DNA of 64,000 bases. Origin: Macrotrachela quadricornifera. Taxonomy: Eukaryota; Rotifera; Eurotatoria; Philodinida; Philodinidae. This document shows, piece by piece, positions 21,496-33,042 of the stretch. A program made the translations under genes and the position numbers. The first letter of the stretch is position 1; every line of letters starts with the position of its first letter. The notes below the pieces were generated by a model. That model ran no database searches. It saw only the letters and a program-made list of their open reading frames with translations, and was not told where the DNA came from. The stretch lies in NCBI GenBank assembly GCA_022393335.1, contig JAJEKB010020944.1, positions 816,893 to 880,892 on the forward strand, written 5' to 3'.

Positions 21496-22432
21496 CTAAT
21501 CTATTTCTTTAGAAAACAATATATTATCGAATGAATTATGGTTATTAATATTTAGTTACTTAGATGGTATTGACATATTGTATTCATTTTTCAAATTAAA
21601 CACAGATTTTGAACAATTAGTTACATCGTTTATATATTATATTGATCTAAATAGTGTTTCTTATCGATCATTTAAGCATCTTATGGAAAATATTATTCCA
21701 TACTATGAAAAACAAATACGCTTATTAACATTAAAAAATTGTTTTCAATTGAAATTATTTAATGAAACATGAGAAAATATCAATTTATCAATTGCCATAA
21801 TATATACAATGTTTAACATTAACTGCTGATCATTGTCGAGTAGTTATAGGAAACTTTAATAATCTGATTGAAAAATGTTTATTGATGAATTTTCATTTGG
21901 ATAAATTTCTTCAAATATCATTGGAATATTTGATTGAACTTCGTATATTTGCAAATATTTCTTTAGATTAAACAGTCGAACAGATTGTATTGAATTCACA
22001 ATTATTGAAAACTCTAACACATTTAACACTAATATCAACAGATGAAAATAGCAATCCATACCAAAAATGCCATGGTCATTTTAGTATTGTTAATAATACA
22101 TATTATATTTATAATACAAAATTTCAACCAATTAGTTTTATGAATGATTATAGACAATAATCAACATCTGACAAGAATTTTTTACCAACACATCTTTACA
22201 ATCTAACTTCACTTAACTTTTATTTTGGTCAGATATCAAATAATATTCAACTAACATCTAGATTATATTATTTAATTGAAATTCGTTATTATTATGGTAA
22301 TAATATTTTTGAATTAAATAAAATTGAAATTTCACTTTTACATCGAATATTAAGTTTATCACCAAACTTAAAAATCTTTGATATAAGGAGTAAAATTCCA
22401 CAACAATTTATTGATTTACTTATACTTCTACG

Positions 22433-23737
22433 TAGGGCACTAAAAAAGTTTTTTCGCCCGGTTCTTCTAGAAGTCGTAATTTAAGGACATCTATTCTATT
22501 ATAATGACCAAACATATTTAGGATTATGTGCAAAATTTCAGACTTCCACCTTTTACCCATCGTTGTATTTTTTCATTTCTTTCGCATCACCCTCACATCA
22601 TTTTTGATATGAATTTTCAACTCTCACGTGAACAATTTCGCACTATGATTTTATATGACTGGAAAATTGGCTTAACATACAATGAAGGCCATGCCCGTTT
22701 GATGCAAGCATGGGGGGACCAAGCACCTTCTGACCGCACAGTTCTCCATTGGTTTCATGAATTCCAACGGAATAATTTTAGTGTTGAAGATGCTGCCCGT
22801 CCAGGTCGTCCGCGAACATCTGTCAACGAACAAACAATTGATGCTGTACGAACAATGATTGACAATGATCCTCATTCAACATACCAACAAATAGAGGATA
22901 TCTTAGGTATTACTTCGCCATCAATCTATTCAATTATTCATGATTATCTAAAGCTACGCAAAGTTTGTGCTCGGTGGGTGCCACATCAGTTAACTGATGA
23001 CCAAAAACAGTGGCGCATTCAATTTTGCTGTCATTCACTGAATAGATTTGAAGAAGGTCAGTCCCGTCGTGTATTTGATATTATAACTGGTGATGAATCT
23101 TGGTTCTATCATTATGATCCAGAAACAAAAGAGCAGTCAAAAGTTTGGGTGTCAAAAACTGATCCACGTCCAACCAAAGTTCATCGAAACAAAAGTTCCG
23201 GCAAAAGAATGGTGGCTGTCTTCTTTATGAAATCTGGTTTAATCAAGTCGGTACCATTAGAAGCTAATGCAACGGTAAATGCCAGCTGGTATGTCAACAC
23301 CTGTCTACCACAAGTCTTCACAACTGTATCAGAACGAAGACCAAAAAGTGGTCTTCGAGGTCTCATTCTTCATGACGATAATGCAAGACCGCATCGAGCT
23401 TGGATTACCAACCATTTTTTGACCGAAAATCATGTAGAACCATATCCAAATCCTCCATATTCTCCAGATCTTAGTCCCTGCGACTTCTTCTTGTTCCCAA
23501 AACTCAAAAATCAACTACGTGGAATTCAGTTCAACGACGACAACGCAATGTTAGCTGCCTTAGAACAAGCCATTGACAGCCTCACAAAAGAAGATTTCAA
23601 TAACTGCTTCAAAGACTGGTTTAATCGAATGCACAAGTGCATTGACGCTGAAGGACAGTACTTTGAAAAAATACACTAGAATCAGCCTTTGAATATTTAT
23701 CGTAAGGGCTGGCGAAGAAACTTTTTTAGTGCCCCAT
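22433..23737 (+). mobile_element. mariner transposon, apparently complete
   Basis: Terminal inverted repeats GGGCACTAAAAAAGTTTTTTCGCC (from 22435) and, on the other strand at 23735, GGGGCACTAAAAAAGTTTCTTCGCC. A TA precedes the left end; the right flank reads CA rather than TA, possibly a point change. About 1.3 kb long with one intact transposase gene. It sits inside the F-box pseudogene. Confidence 0.93.
22528..23679 (+). CDS. mariner transposase, DD34D, intact open frame
   Basis: Cut-and-paste transposase that binds the element's inverted repeats and integrates at TA. The open frame is 383 codons; the likely start is the internal ATG at 22609 (residue 28), giving about 356 residues, close to the family's usual ~345-355. 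The N-terminal part holds two helix-turn-helix units (EQFRTMILYDWKIGLTYNEG; TYQQIEDILGITSPSIYSII) and the linker ARPGRPRT. The catalytic triad is D189 (TGDESWFYHYD), D284 (HDDNARPH) and D319 (YSPDLSPCDFFLF), exactly 34 residues apart for the last pair. The C-terminus ends with FNRMHKCIDAEGQYFEKIH. No stops or frameshifts, so it may be active or only recently inactive. Confidence 0.96.
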   Translation: MQNFRLPPFTHRCIFSFLSHHPHIIFDMNFQLSREQFRTMILYDWKIGLTYNEGHARLMQAWGDQAPSDRTVLHWFHEFQRNNFSVEDAARPGRPRTSVNEQTIDAVRTMIDNDPHSTYQQIEDILGITSPSIYSIIHDYLKLRKVCARWVPHQLTDDQKQWRIQFCCHSLNRFEEGQSRRVFDIITGDESWFYHYDPETKEQSKVWVSKTDPRPTKVHRNKSSGKRMVAVFFMKSGLIKSVPLEANATVNASWYVNTCLPQVFTTVSERRPKSGLRGLILHDDNARPHRAWITNHFLTENHVEPYPNPPYSPDLSPCDFFLFPKLKNQLRGIQFNDDNAMLAALEQAIDSLTKEDFNNCFKDWFNRMHKCIDAEGQYFEKIH

Positions 23738-24163
23738 GTATCAATTGGTACATTAAAAAATTTACGACCATTAAAATTTTCATCAAATGAAATTCTAATT
23801 CATTCAACATTTCTTAATGGATTAGCACAAATTATTTCACCATGTTATAATATCAAACATCTTTATTTATATGGAATTAAAAATCAAAAAACTACTCAAT
23901 TTCTATTACCAAAGACATTTATTGATCATATGAAAAATTATTTTCCTCATATAATCCATTTAGATTTATCAATATGTTTGGAAAATGAAAAAGATAAACA
24001 ATTATATCAGAGATTAAAATAATGGTTAAATCAATATAATCATGAATTATTGATAATTATAGTAGATGTTTTTGACGAAGCAAGATTTAGTTTATGGATA
24101 TAATAATATACTAAAGTGGGTTTTTTCTATTGATAATATGAAAATCGATTATAGATATTTACT

Positions 24164-24780
24164 TAGGGTGTACCAAAAGTTCGTGGCCTGGTGTTACTTA
24201 GCCATANNNNNNNNNNNNNNNNNNNNNNNNNNNNNNNNNNNNNNNNNNNNNNNNNNNNNNNNNNNNNNNNNNNNNNNNNNNNNNNNNNNNNNNNNNNNNN
24301 NNNNNNNNNNNNNNNNNNNNNNNNNNNNNNNNNNNNNNNNNNNNNNNNNNNNNNNNNNNNNNNNNNNNNNNNNNNNNNNNNNNNNNNNNNNNNNNNNNNN
24401 NNNNNNNNNNNNNNNNNNNNNNNNNNNNNNNNNNNNNNNNNNNNNNNNNNNNNNNNNNNNNNNNNNNNNNNNNNNNNNNNNNNNNNNNNNNNNNNNNNNN
24501 NNNNNNNNNNNNNNNNNNNNNNNNNNNNNNNNNNNNNNNNNNNNNNNNNNNNNNNNNNNNNNNNNNNNNNNNNNNNNNNNNNNNNNNNNNNNNNNNNNNN
24601 NNNNNNGCGAACAAAACAGATCTTATCGAAATTTGATTATTATTCAATTAGTTAAAGTATGACCAAATAGTATAAAAAAATAGAGCATTCTTTCCTCTAT
24701 CACACTATATAGAAAGAAAGTTTCTTAAAGTTTACTATATGGCTAAGTAACACCAGACCACGAACTTTTGGTACATCCTA
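24164..24780. mobile_element. mariner-type MITE with 40+ bp inverted repeats, containing an N gap
   Basis: The left end GGGTGTACCAAAAGTTCGTGG...ACTTAGCCATA (24166-24206) is matched by the right end TATGGCTAAGTAACACC...CTTTTGGTACATCC (24737-24778) over about 41 bp with 2-3 differences. TA borders both sides. A 400-N gap (24207-24606) of unknown true size lies just inside the left repeat. The 130 sequenced bases between gap and right repeat are non-coding. Open frames called across the N run are artefacts. Confidence 0.85.
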
Positions 24781-24789
24781 AGTATAAGA

Positions 24790-25460
24790 AAATGTATAAA
24801 TAATTTAGTATGTTGAATCAGCTCGATTATACGTATTTTCACGTAGGAAATAAAACGGTGAATGAATAGTTGACATATAACCTACGACATATCAAAAGTG
24901 CAACACGTTCGACTACGATACATTTGATGTCAGTGTGTACAGACATCGCGATCGTATAACTTCTGAGATATATGACGACTATTTTGCTCGATCAACTATC
25001 AAGAGAGTACTTCATTGTTGATCTTCGTTTGCAAGTTGGAAAAAATCCAACTATTAACAATTAGTCAGCTGCCTCATTCATCTGTTTGTTGATCAAACAC
25101 TTTCTGCGTAAATGAAAATAAATATTCATTCATATTTTGTTGATGAAAAAGATTGAAAAAAAGATATGTACAACTCTTATAGTATTTATTCTAGTCTAAG
25201 TTGAATAAGAAAATATTCATAAATGAGTGTGTGACGAATACCAAAATCGTATAGATATTGATTGATACTGTTTCTCTCGATGAATTCAATGTTTTTTTTA
25301 AATACATACTCGCGAGAGCCATGACTATGGAAGTTGAAGAAAGTAAAAATGAAACATTTATTTTTATACGAGAAGAGTTTCGAAAAAAGCTAGAACAAAC
25401 ATGTATAAAATAAAGGGAAGAGAGAAAAGGAAATATTATATTGAAAGATGATTATTTTAT
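24790..25460. other. Gene-free stretch
   Basis: AT-rich with no recognised coding, RNA or repeat structure. Confidence 0.4.
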
Positions 25461-25497
25461 TTTTTGTGAAACATGATCTGAAAGAGTGTTGAAGTGT

Positions 25498-26094
25498 TTA
25501 ACCCTTTGAGTCCGGGATTTTTTTATGTCGTAATAAGGACGAGAGAAGTTGATATGCAAATCAGCCCTATAAAAGTATTTCGATTCGAAACCCCAACTAT
25601 ATTATACCAAAAGAAAGAGCTTCGTCAGTTAAACATTTTTTTGTGACGGAACCTAACCTTTTAAATGAAACCATAGAGAGTTCTGAGCATGACAACGACT
25701 AAAATAACTGAAATTTTACAATTTAAGTTACTGAAAATTCTACATGGTTTCATTTAAAGATCAAGTTCCGTCAAAAAAAAGTGCTCAACTCATTAAGCTC
25801 TTTCGTTTGGTATAATATAGTTGGAGTTTCGAATCGAAAAACGTTTATAGGGCTGATTTGCATATCAACCTACTCACGTTCTTATTACGACATAAAAAAA
25901 ATCCCGAACTCAGAAGGTTAAAAATGAACCAGTAATCATCAGTCAGTATGAATAACCTCAATTGCACAAATATTCTAAATACAAATATTCATACAATTTA
26001 TATCAATAAATAACTAAAATACCATGTTTTTAAAGATATTCAGTGCGCAAAGTTTCAGGACGCACGTGTGCGTCGCCCGGACCCAAAGGGTTAA
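25498..26094. mobile_element. piggyBac-like non-autonomous element with TTAA duplication
   Basis: Flanked by TTAA at 25498-25501 and 26091-26094. The ends are CCCTTTGAGTCCGGG (25502) and CCCGGACCCAAAGGG (to 26090). TTAA duplication with CCC...GGG termini is the piggyBac signature. The left 420 bp is a large foldback: sequence from 25502 to about 25690 pairs with 25740-25917, whose end CCCGAACTCAGAAGG is also followed by TTAA (25918-25921). The structure may therefore be a smaller foldback plus a right-end remnant. The repeat at 8053-8125 shows the flanks joined at a single TTAA, supporting the insertion. No transposase inside. Confidence 0.82.
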
Positions 26095-26141
26095 GAGTAG
26101 AAATTTCGACCCATCCTCAACCCCCCCTCCCCCTGGCAGTT

Positions 26142-26218
26142 CGTGACCGACAGACTCGATGGCCTTTGTCACAGACCATGACCGACAGACTCGATAACCT
26201 TTGTCACAGACTGTGGCC
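26142..26218. repeat. 35-bp tandem duplication
   Basis: GACCGACAGACTCGAT followed by (GG/AA)CCTTTGTCACAGAC occurs twice with a 35-bp period, first at 26145 and then at 26180. Locally GC-rich; non-coding. Confidence 0.7.
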
Positions 26219-26223
26219 GATGA

Positions 26224-26757
26224 GCATTTTTTGAATAAGTTTCGATAAGAACGAGATACAGACCTGCGATTTTCACCGTTTCAAAGAGCAGATGAAGACA
26301 CATCGAACCATATATAGAAAGACTTTTCTAACGACTTTTCTAATGCTATAACATATAACAAGAAGAAAAACAGCATGTCTTTCATAAGTGCAATCTCAAT
26401 TTATCGATTTTCAGGAGTGTACCAGAATCGTCAAATGAAGACCTACAAAAAACTATGGAAAGGCACTATCCTAACTACTACCAATAAGATATTTTCGGCA
26501 TTAGAATGAAATTCAGCACCCATTTTTTTCCGCAAAATAGTCGAAAAATGAAGATTTTTTTATAGCATTTCGATAGAAAATCACTTTTTTAACGCACGAG
26601 AGAAATGCAATTCTTTGAAGATGTTTGACTAAAATCTTTAGAAAAGTCGTTAGAAAAGTCTTCCTCTATATGGTTCGATGCGTCTTCATCTGCTCTTTCA
26701 AACAGTGAAAACCGCAGGTCTCTACCTCGTTCTTATCAAAACTTATTCAAAAAATTC
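26224..26757. mobile_element. Foldback element, ~115-bp arms
   Basis: The left arm (26224-26342; TTTTTTGAATAAGTTTCGATAAG..., CAAAGAGCAGATGAAGACACATC, AGAAAGACTTTTCTAACGAC) is the inverse of the right arm (26639-26757) at about 85-90% identity. The spacer is non-coding. MITE-like; target duplication not determined. Confidence 0.75.
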
Positions 26758-26779
26758 CCACGGTCATTTAACTCTGAAA

Positions 26780-28240
26780 TGGACAATAATCTAGCATAGA
26801 TTGTAACCTATAAAAGACTAAAGACCATCGTAGACATTTATTTGGACAAACTCTGGATATCTAGTATACAATGTACGCAGTTTCATCGTGTTCCACATCT
26901 TTAATCCAGCAGGAATTCCGTTAACAGCTTTTATTTTTTGTTGTAGATCTCTATCTATAATATTTTGGTGCTACTAAAATAGACAGCTTTACTAGACGCT
27001 TAACAACAATATTGATGCTTTTTTTTATATTGTACGGTACTCAGAATAAAAGATCAAGTGTATAAGATTCTAACAGAGCTATTTGCTTGTTGATGCAGTT
27101 GCTGTAGTTGTCGATACAACATCCGATGTTATATCTAAGAAAAAAATATACTAAAACTATAAGAGTTTTTTAAAGTAGAAAGATTTTTGTACTACTGGTC
27201 GTTGTATTAACTGGTAAAGTATGTGTCGAAGTGGACGTTATTGCTTATCTCCATTTGCAGGCATTCATTTCGGTTTAAGAGCACGCATTTGTTTTCCGAA
27301 CCTCGATGATTTCCTGAAAAATAATATACACAATCGTATGACCAGTACATGTGAATACGTACCGATATATGTGAATACATACGAATGTATGAATTCTAGA
27401 ATTCTAGATTTTTCAGGATATATGTTGCTATACGATTACATGCGGATACATGGCGCTACACTCTTACTGAGACCATTGCATTCTGGCAATCTCTTTTGCT
27501 CTTATCCTCCCTCAGGTCCTTGCACCATGGTAATTCCTTCCGCCCTTACCTTTCCTCTCGGTCCCATATGTAGTATTATCCAGTTTGATTTATCATGATA
27601 AATCAGAAACTTTATCTTTTCCTTTTTTCATAAACTTACAGGAAGGTGTACTCCTTTCTTTTCGCTTATTTTTGAATTGATGCTGGACATTAAATTCTTT
27701 ATTTATATTCGATTTCGAATTAGGTAACTCATGTGAATTTACTTTATTTGACTTCTTCAAAAAAAACTGATAAAGTGCCACTCTAAGTTGGAAATTTCCA
27801 AGCTTATACTTGTTCTCATGAGTTATAGCAGTTTGTTTTGTAAATACGCTGTGCCAATAACGGCGCAGTTTTTACTTATATTTACATAAGGTCAATAAAA
27901 TAGACAGAAAAAATTGAAAAAAACAACATTGGCATTACAGAACAAAAAATAAAAAGAAATAACCTTCACTGTATAGTAAAAAAAATGATGTTGTGCAAAG
28001 AATAATAAGAACAATGTGTGAGTAAAGAAATCACAGCACGGTTCGGCTACATATACAATCAAAACAACTGCAAAAGAAAAAGGTGAGGCAAGGTGAGCAA
28101 CGGAGAATTCAGAATTATACACAGGAAGAAAAGACATATTTGAGTATATCATTTCGCACTCACTAAAACACAAAAGAGTGAAAATTGAATTGGAATACAA
28201 ATAGTAAAAATATTTTTTTAGAAAAATGCAAAAGGTTATT
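26780..28240. other. Gene-free stretch upstream of the ADP-ribosyltransferase gene
   Basis: No gene recognised. A frame open at 27221-27598 (125 codons) has low-quality composition and no motif; I treat it as accidental. The last part should hold the promoter of the gene at 28258. A possible splice acceptor TTATTAG lies about 15 nt before its ATG. Confidence 0.4.
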
Positions 28241-28257
28241 TATTAGAAATCGTAATA

Positions 28258-30204
28258 ATGACTTCAAGATCAACATTATATACACGTTTTCGTGCTCCAC
28301 GTACAAATCAAACTGAAAATGTAATGGAGAAAATTAATGTTGTTAGTTTGGATATTTTTATGATTCACTTTATGATAAATAATCCACTGTGTCAAGTAAA
28401 AGTTTTCACGATAGACGAAATTGATGAATTTTTTGATTATATAACATCTGGAGTCAAAGATGTGTATTTGTTTATGTCTAACATTAGTAATAATACATTC
28501 ATTTCAATGATTCGTGATTGTCCACAAATAAAAACAATTTATATTTTGTGTAATAATGAACAATGTCAAAATTGCCTACATGAAGACAAAAAAGTAAGAG
28601 GAAATTTTAAAGACATAAATGTAATGATACAACAATTTCAACAAGATATTACTACATTAAGCAATCAATATTATTCTGAACAAAGTACATTTCAAAGTAT
28701 GGATGAACAAAGTGTTCAATTTCTTTGGTGGAAACTTTTTGATAAATTTATTCAGTATATTCAATACACTGCCATTGACACAAATGAATTTATTGAATTT
28801 TCAAGAGAAAATTTTTCGAATAATGAACATGAATTAAGAAAAATTGAAGAATTCGAGACGAATTATACACCAGATAGAATATTCTATTGATACACTCACG
28901 ATAGTTTTCTTTATCCTTTGGTGAATCAAACACTTCGAACACAAAAAAACTTGAATAATATATTTAAACTTCGAATGATTCTCAATCATCTTGTATGTGG
29001 ATTAAAAATTGCACAGACATATTTTCATAACATGACTCATAATGTTAATGTATACCGTGGTCAAGCTTTGTCTAAAGAAGAAATAAATCAACTTGAAAGG
29101 AATGTTGGGAGGTCAGTTTTAATTAGTCAATTTCTCTCGACATCAATCAGGTCATCTATTGCAGTAGAATTTGCTAAAGGCCCATATTTTGATCCGTCGA
29201 TGCAAGGTGTATTATTTGACATTGAAATAGATCCATCTAATATTAATAACGACCTAACTCCGTTTGCAAGAATTTCACAATATAGTTATTATAAAGAAGA
29301 AGAAGAAGTGTTATTTTCGATGCATTCAGCATTTTTAATTAAATCTGTAGAATTCTATGGCCCATTTTGGCTAATTGAATTAAAACTCATGAATAATATA
29401 TGGGATACGGATTTTGATGAAAGAAGTATTTTTAGTCGACATGCAGATCAAATATGTATTCGATATTTATCAAAAGAAAATAAACAATTTATTGCTTTTC
29501 AATTGTTATTAGATATTTTACTTAGATTAGATCAAACATTATATGCTAAAGAAGACCTTTTACATTTCGCAAGATCAAAATATGAAAATAATTCAGAACA
29601 ACTGAGAAAAATAGATGACTTTGAAAAAAATTATGAATCAGAAGATGCTATTATATGGTATACAAAAGATAGTTTTTTATATCGTTTACTAAATAAGTCA
29701 CTTCGTATCGAAACAATTGATCATATTGTTAAAATGAGATATTTTATTAATGATTTACATAATCAATTAGCGAAATCACAAACTGATTTTATTCAGTCAC
29801 TAAATGGGTTACAGATTTTAACATTATATCGAGGTCAAACTATGAAAATAAATGAATTAAATGAAATAAGAGAGAATTTTGATGGTTTCATATCAATGAA
29901 TAGTTTTATGTCCACTACACAAGATTTAAAAGTGGCTGTTGCGTTTTCTGGTGATGGTATTACAAGTGAACTCGATGAAATATCAGTGGTATTTGAAATG
30001 ATAATTGATACGAATATTCGATCAACACCATATGCTAAAGTAAAAAGTGTGATGAAAGATGAACAAGAAATATTATTTTCAATGGGATCTATTTTTCGTA
30101 TTGGAAATGTTGATGAATTGCGTAATCGTGTCTATCGTGTTAAATTAACAATGGTTCATATAGAAGATCAATTATGGAACAAACTAACAGCACATTTAGA
30201 TTAA
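28258..30204 (+). pseudogene. Double-domain R-S-E ADP-ribosyltransferase, one in-frame nonsense codon
   Basis: One frame runs 649 codons and is broken only by TGA at codon 211 (28888-28890). Residues 1-125 form an N-terminal alpha/beta domain I do not recognise. Two copies of a mono-ADP-ribosyltransferase fold follow. Domain 1 has R267 (VYRGQ), S294-T-S (FLSTS) and an E-x-E at E348/E350 (KEEEEVLF). Domain 2 has R525 (LYRGQ), S552-T-T (FMSTT) and E602-Q-E604 (DEQEILF). The R-S-E triad with E-x-E is that of enzymes that transfer ADP-ribose from NAD+ to arginine. The TGA falls where domain 2 has Trp (IWYTKDSFLY versus TGA-YTHDSFLY), one transition from TGG. Either a recent nonsense mutation or an assembly error; both catalytic motifs lie downstream, where an ATG-less frame resumes. 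No introns or signal peptide. Confidence 0.88.
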
Positions 30205-30209
30205 GGAAT

Positions 30210-31070
30210 ATTACAAAACTTAACTTATTAATATAGGACTTGTATTTAATTGTTCAGTATTTTATTATGAATGTTTAATGAATTTTCTACCACATGTTCA
30301 GTAATTTTTGTTTAACAACAAAATTAGTTTTTGCTCAGTAGATGATTCAAGCAGTTCAGAGAACCACCCAAAAATGTCAGTAACTAATTTAAAAAGATTG
30401 AGTATTTAATTTTTTTGTTCAGTATTTAAGGTCTCCTCAAAAAAAGTTCCTTTGCACTAAAATTGTCGAAATTGAGGTAAATGCGTAGGAAGATGGCCTG
30501 TCTGCTGCTCTTTTAGAAACACTATTGTTTTTCCTTTGGCACCTTGTTTTTGGTCAAAGTTTTCGATGATTTTCGTTAACTCCTACTTGAAAAATATGCT
30601 TATTATGAAAAAAACGGAAAATATTTTTCTTTTTTTCTCGATTTATGATTTTTCGATTTTGTTTCTACGATTTCTCGGTCGAAAGTTTTTCAATGTATTT
30701 AGTTTTTTTATTTGAAAGAGTATGTCAAGATGCAGAGTATCACAGAGTCCTTTTTTAATTAAGCTTTATATTTTATTATGTATATAGAAATAAACACCCC
30801 TTTTTGGCGCCATTTTTGTGTCATTGAACTTGTGATCCTTTTCTTTCGCTGAGAAAGTAAGAATTTGTGAAAAAAGACTCCGATGCTGTGCATTCTAAAA
30901 TACTCTTCTAAACAAAAAAATTTTAATATATTGAAAGACACTGGATCGAGAAATCTTGGGCAAAAAATGAACTTTTGTTGAGCTTTGTTTGGTTCTTATC
31001 TCTGCCAAACGTCAATGTATCGAGCTGAAAATTTTACTGCAGTCTCCCCATTTCAGCTCCAACTTATGCT
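30210..31070. other. Gene-free stretch
   Basis: AT-rich downstream region of the ADP-ribosyltransferase gene with no recognised gene or repeat. Confidence 0.4.
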
Positions 31071-31074
31071 TCAG

Positions 31075-32677
31075 AGGAGGACGGCGGGTAAGGCTATTTT
31101 TCGGCCCCCCTTAGAATTCATTTATTTGTATTCGGTTTGAATAAGGTATCATTACTGATCATATTTTTCGACTTTATTCCATGAAAAATGACTTTCACAA
31201 TTTTCGTGTCTGGGGTCCCCCCAGGTATCATGAAAAAAAAATTTCTTTTTTGGCAAGTCAAAAGTAGATGTACTTGTAGATTCAGGGATGCTGATTACAA
31301 ATATCATAATAAGAGCTATCAAAACTTCTTAATTTTTTATATAGTCCTGACCACTCTATTAGCCTTATTATTACTTGTCGGACGCCCTACGAAATTAATA
31401 CTCGTTAATGTTTCATGAAAAACACTTTGTCTAGCTCAGAATTTTGAGCTCTCCACGAATCTAGACTTTTTACGTCGAAAAAGATTTAATTTCTAAGAAA
31501 AAACAGCTATTTCGGGGTCCAAATTGGTCCCTTTCATTATACAGGTATTTTCTCTCTACACAGCTTCTCATGAAGCTAAGCTAGTCGCAACGTCAAATTT
31601 TGACCATGAGGGTAGTTTTTCGAGCTCTATCGACTGGTGTATGCGAAAATAAAGAAAAAGGTGTGCAACAGGGTCAAATATTGAAAATACCGATAAATTA
31701 TATGAAATTACCGTAGGGGACCACAGGGATGGGATAACATGAAATCTTAAAATCAGTTCATTTCTAGCTCATTTTGTAGAGCTACACGAGTTGTGCTTAC
31801 AGTGAAAATTTCACAGCTTTACATGCTTCCTGTCATGAGATACAAGTCTCACAAGGTTTGCTGGACAACTGTGAGATAGACGGTATAGTTGGTAGATTTC
31901 TGAGATCCATATCTTACGATAGGAAGCATGTAAAGCTGTGAAATTTTCACTGTAAGCATAACTCGTGTAGCTCTACAAAATGAGCTAGAAATGAACTGAT
32001 TTTAAGATTTCATGTTATCCCATCCCTGTGGTCCCCTACGGTAATTTCATATAATTTATCGGTATTTTCAATATTTGACCCTGTTGCACACCTTTTTCTT
32101 TATTTTCGCATACACCAGTCGATAGAGCTCGAAAAACTACCCTCATGGTCAAAATTTGACGTTGCGACTAGCTTAGCTTCATGAGAAGCTGTGTAGAGAG
32201 AAAATACCTGTATAATGAAAGGGACCAATTTGGACCCCGAAATAGCTGTTTTTTCTTAGAAATTAAATCTTTTTCGACGTAAAAAGTCTAGATTCGTGGA
32301 GAGCTCAAAATTCTGAGCTAGACAAAGTGTTTTTCATGAAACATTAACGAGTATTAATTTCGTAGGGCGTCCGACAAGTAATAATAAGGCTAATAGAGTG
32401 GTCAGGACTATATAAAAAATTAAGAAGTTTTGATAGCTCTTATTATGATATTTGTAATCAGCATCCCTGAATCTACAAGTACATCTACTTTTGACTTGCC
32501 AAAAAAGAAATTTTTTTTTCATGATACCTGGGGGGACCCCAGACACGAAAATTGTGAAAGTCATTTTTCATGGAATAAAGTCGAAAAATATGATCAGTAA
32601 TGATACCTTATTCAAACCGAATACAAATAAATGAATTCTAAGGGGGGCCGAAAAATAGCCTTACCCGCCCTCCTCCT
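31075..32677. repeat. 1.6-kb near-perfect palindrome (768-bp arms)
   Basis: Arms 31075-31842 and 31910-32677 are reverse complements about a centre at 31876. Over the stretches I compared base by base there is about one difference (GAGTTGTGC versus GAGTTATGC), so identity is well above 98%; the 67-bp centre is not paired. Each arm holds an identical 76-codon open frame (31188-31418 plus, 32334-32564 minus) with a hydrophobic segment FLIFYIVLTTLLALLLLV. Outside CCTCCTC the flanks differ at once and no target duplication is visible. It could be a foldback transposon, a recent inverted duplication, or an assembly artefact. Confidence 0.92.
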
Positions 32678-32689
32678 TTCAGCCGATCC

Positions 32690-33040
32690 GACCGTTTTTA
32701 GCTTGAGATTGGTTTTATTTTTGTATTATAGTCGTGGTTTATTTATGGAGATAATTCGTTAACTGACATTATAGATGAGGAAATACAATTCATTTAGTTT
32801 TCATACCTTATTGAAAAATTTTAACTTTTCTATTTTTTATCACACATAACATCAACAATAAAATACTCGTTTTCTTGTTCGTATCTTTGTGCTTTCATTA
32901 TATTAGCTTTTAGAAATGGAAAAAATTAAGCGTCAATCAAACAGTATTGTTAATAGTGATAATGATAGAGAAACAATATAAATAGAATTGATTCATTCTA
33001 AGAAGTTCTATATTCATCTTAGTTAAATAACTATCACATA
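32690..33040. other. Gene-free stretch upstream of the F-box pseudogene
   Basis: AT-rich and probably the former promoter/5' exon region of the gene that follows. No clear F-box start is readable. Confidence 0.35.
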
Positions 33041-33042
33041 TT

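Larger units (their letters stand above)
21511..24163 (+). pseudogene. F-box/LRR-like gene, decayed and split by a mariner
   Basis: After a splice-acceptor-like site the frame reads LSNELWLLIFSYLDGIDILY, a recognisable F-box core, and continues open to 21772. From 21772 to about 22430 the same kind of protein is readable only in pieces between many stops. After the mariner (22435-23735) the gene resumes: 23729-24022 reads leucine-rich repeats such as NIKHLYLYGIKNQ and YFPHIIHLDLSICL. A last piece, NILKWVFSIDNMKIDYRYLL, runs into the next transposon at 24166. F-box proteins recruit substrates to SCF ubiquitin ligases, with the repeats binding substrate. Multiple stops and two insertions mean it is non-functional. 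A related copy lies at 33043-34621. Confidence 0.7.

Noticed and set aside
24066..24662. Long open frames spanning the N run
   Set aside because: Length comes from unknown bases; flanks are the ends of a mariner-type MITE.
27221..27598. 125-codon plus-strand frame
   Set aside because: Poor composition, no motif and no support from splice context; likely chance.
28888..28890. Programmed TGA readthrough or selenocysteine in the ADP-ribosyltransferase
   Set aside because: The family position is Trp, no SECIS-like structure was noticed, and other genes in the window use TGA as a normal stop; a nonsense mutation or sequence error is simpler.
31188..31418. 76-codon frame with a membrane-like segment, present on both palindrome arms
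   Set aside because: Identity of the two copies follows from the palindrome itself and gives no evidence of selection; no family recognised. Left as a note under the palindrome.
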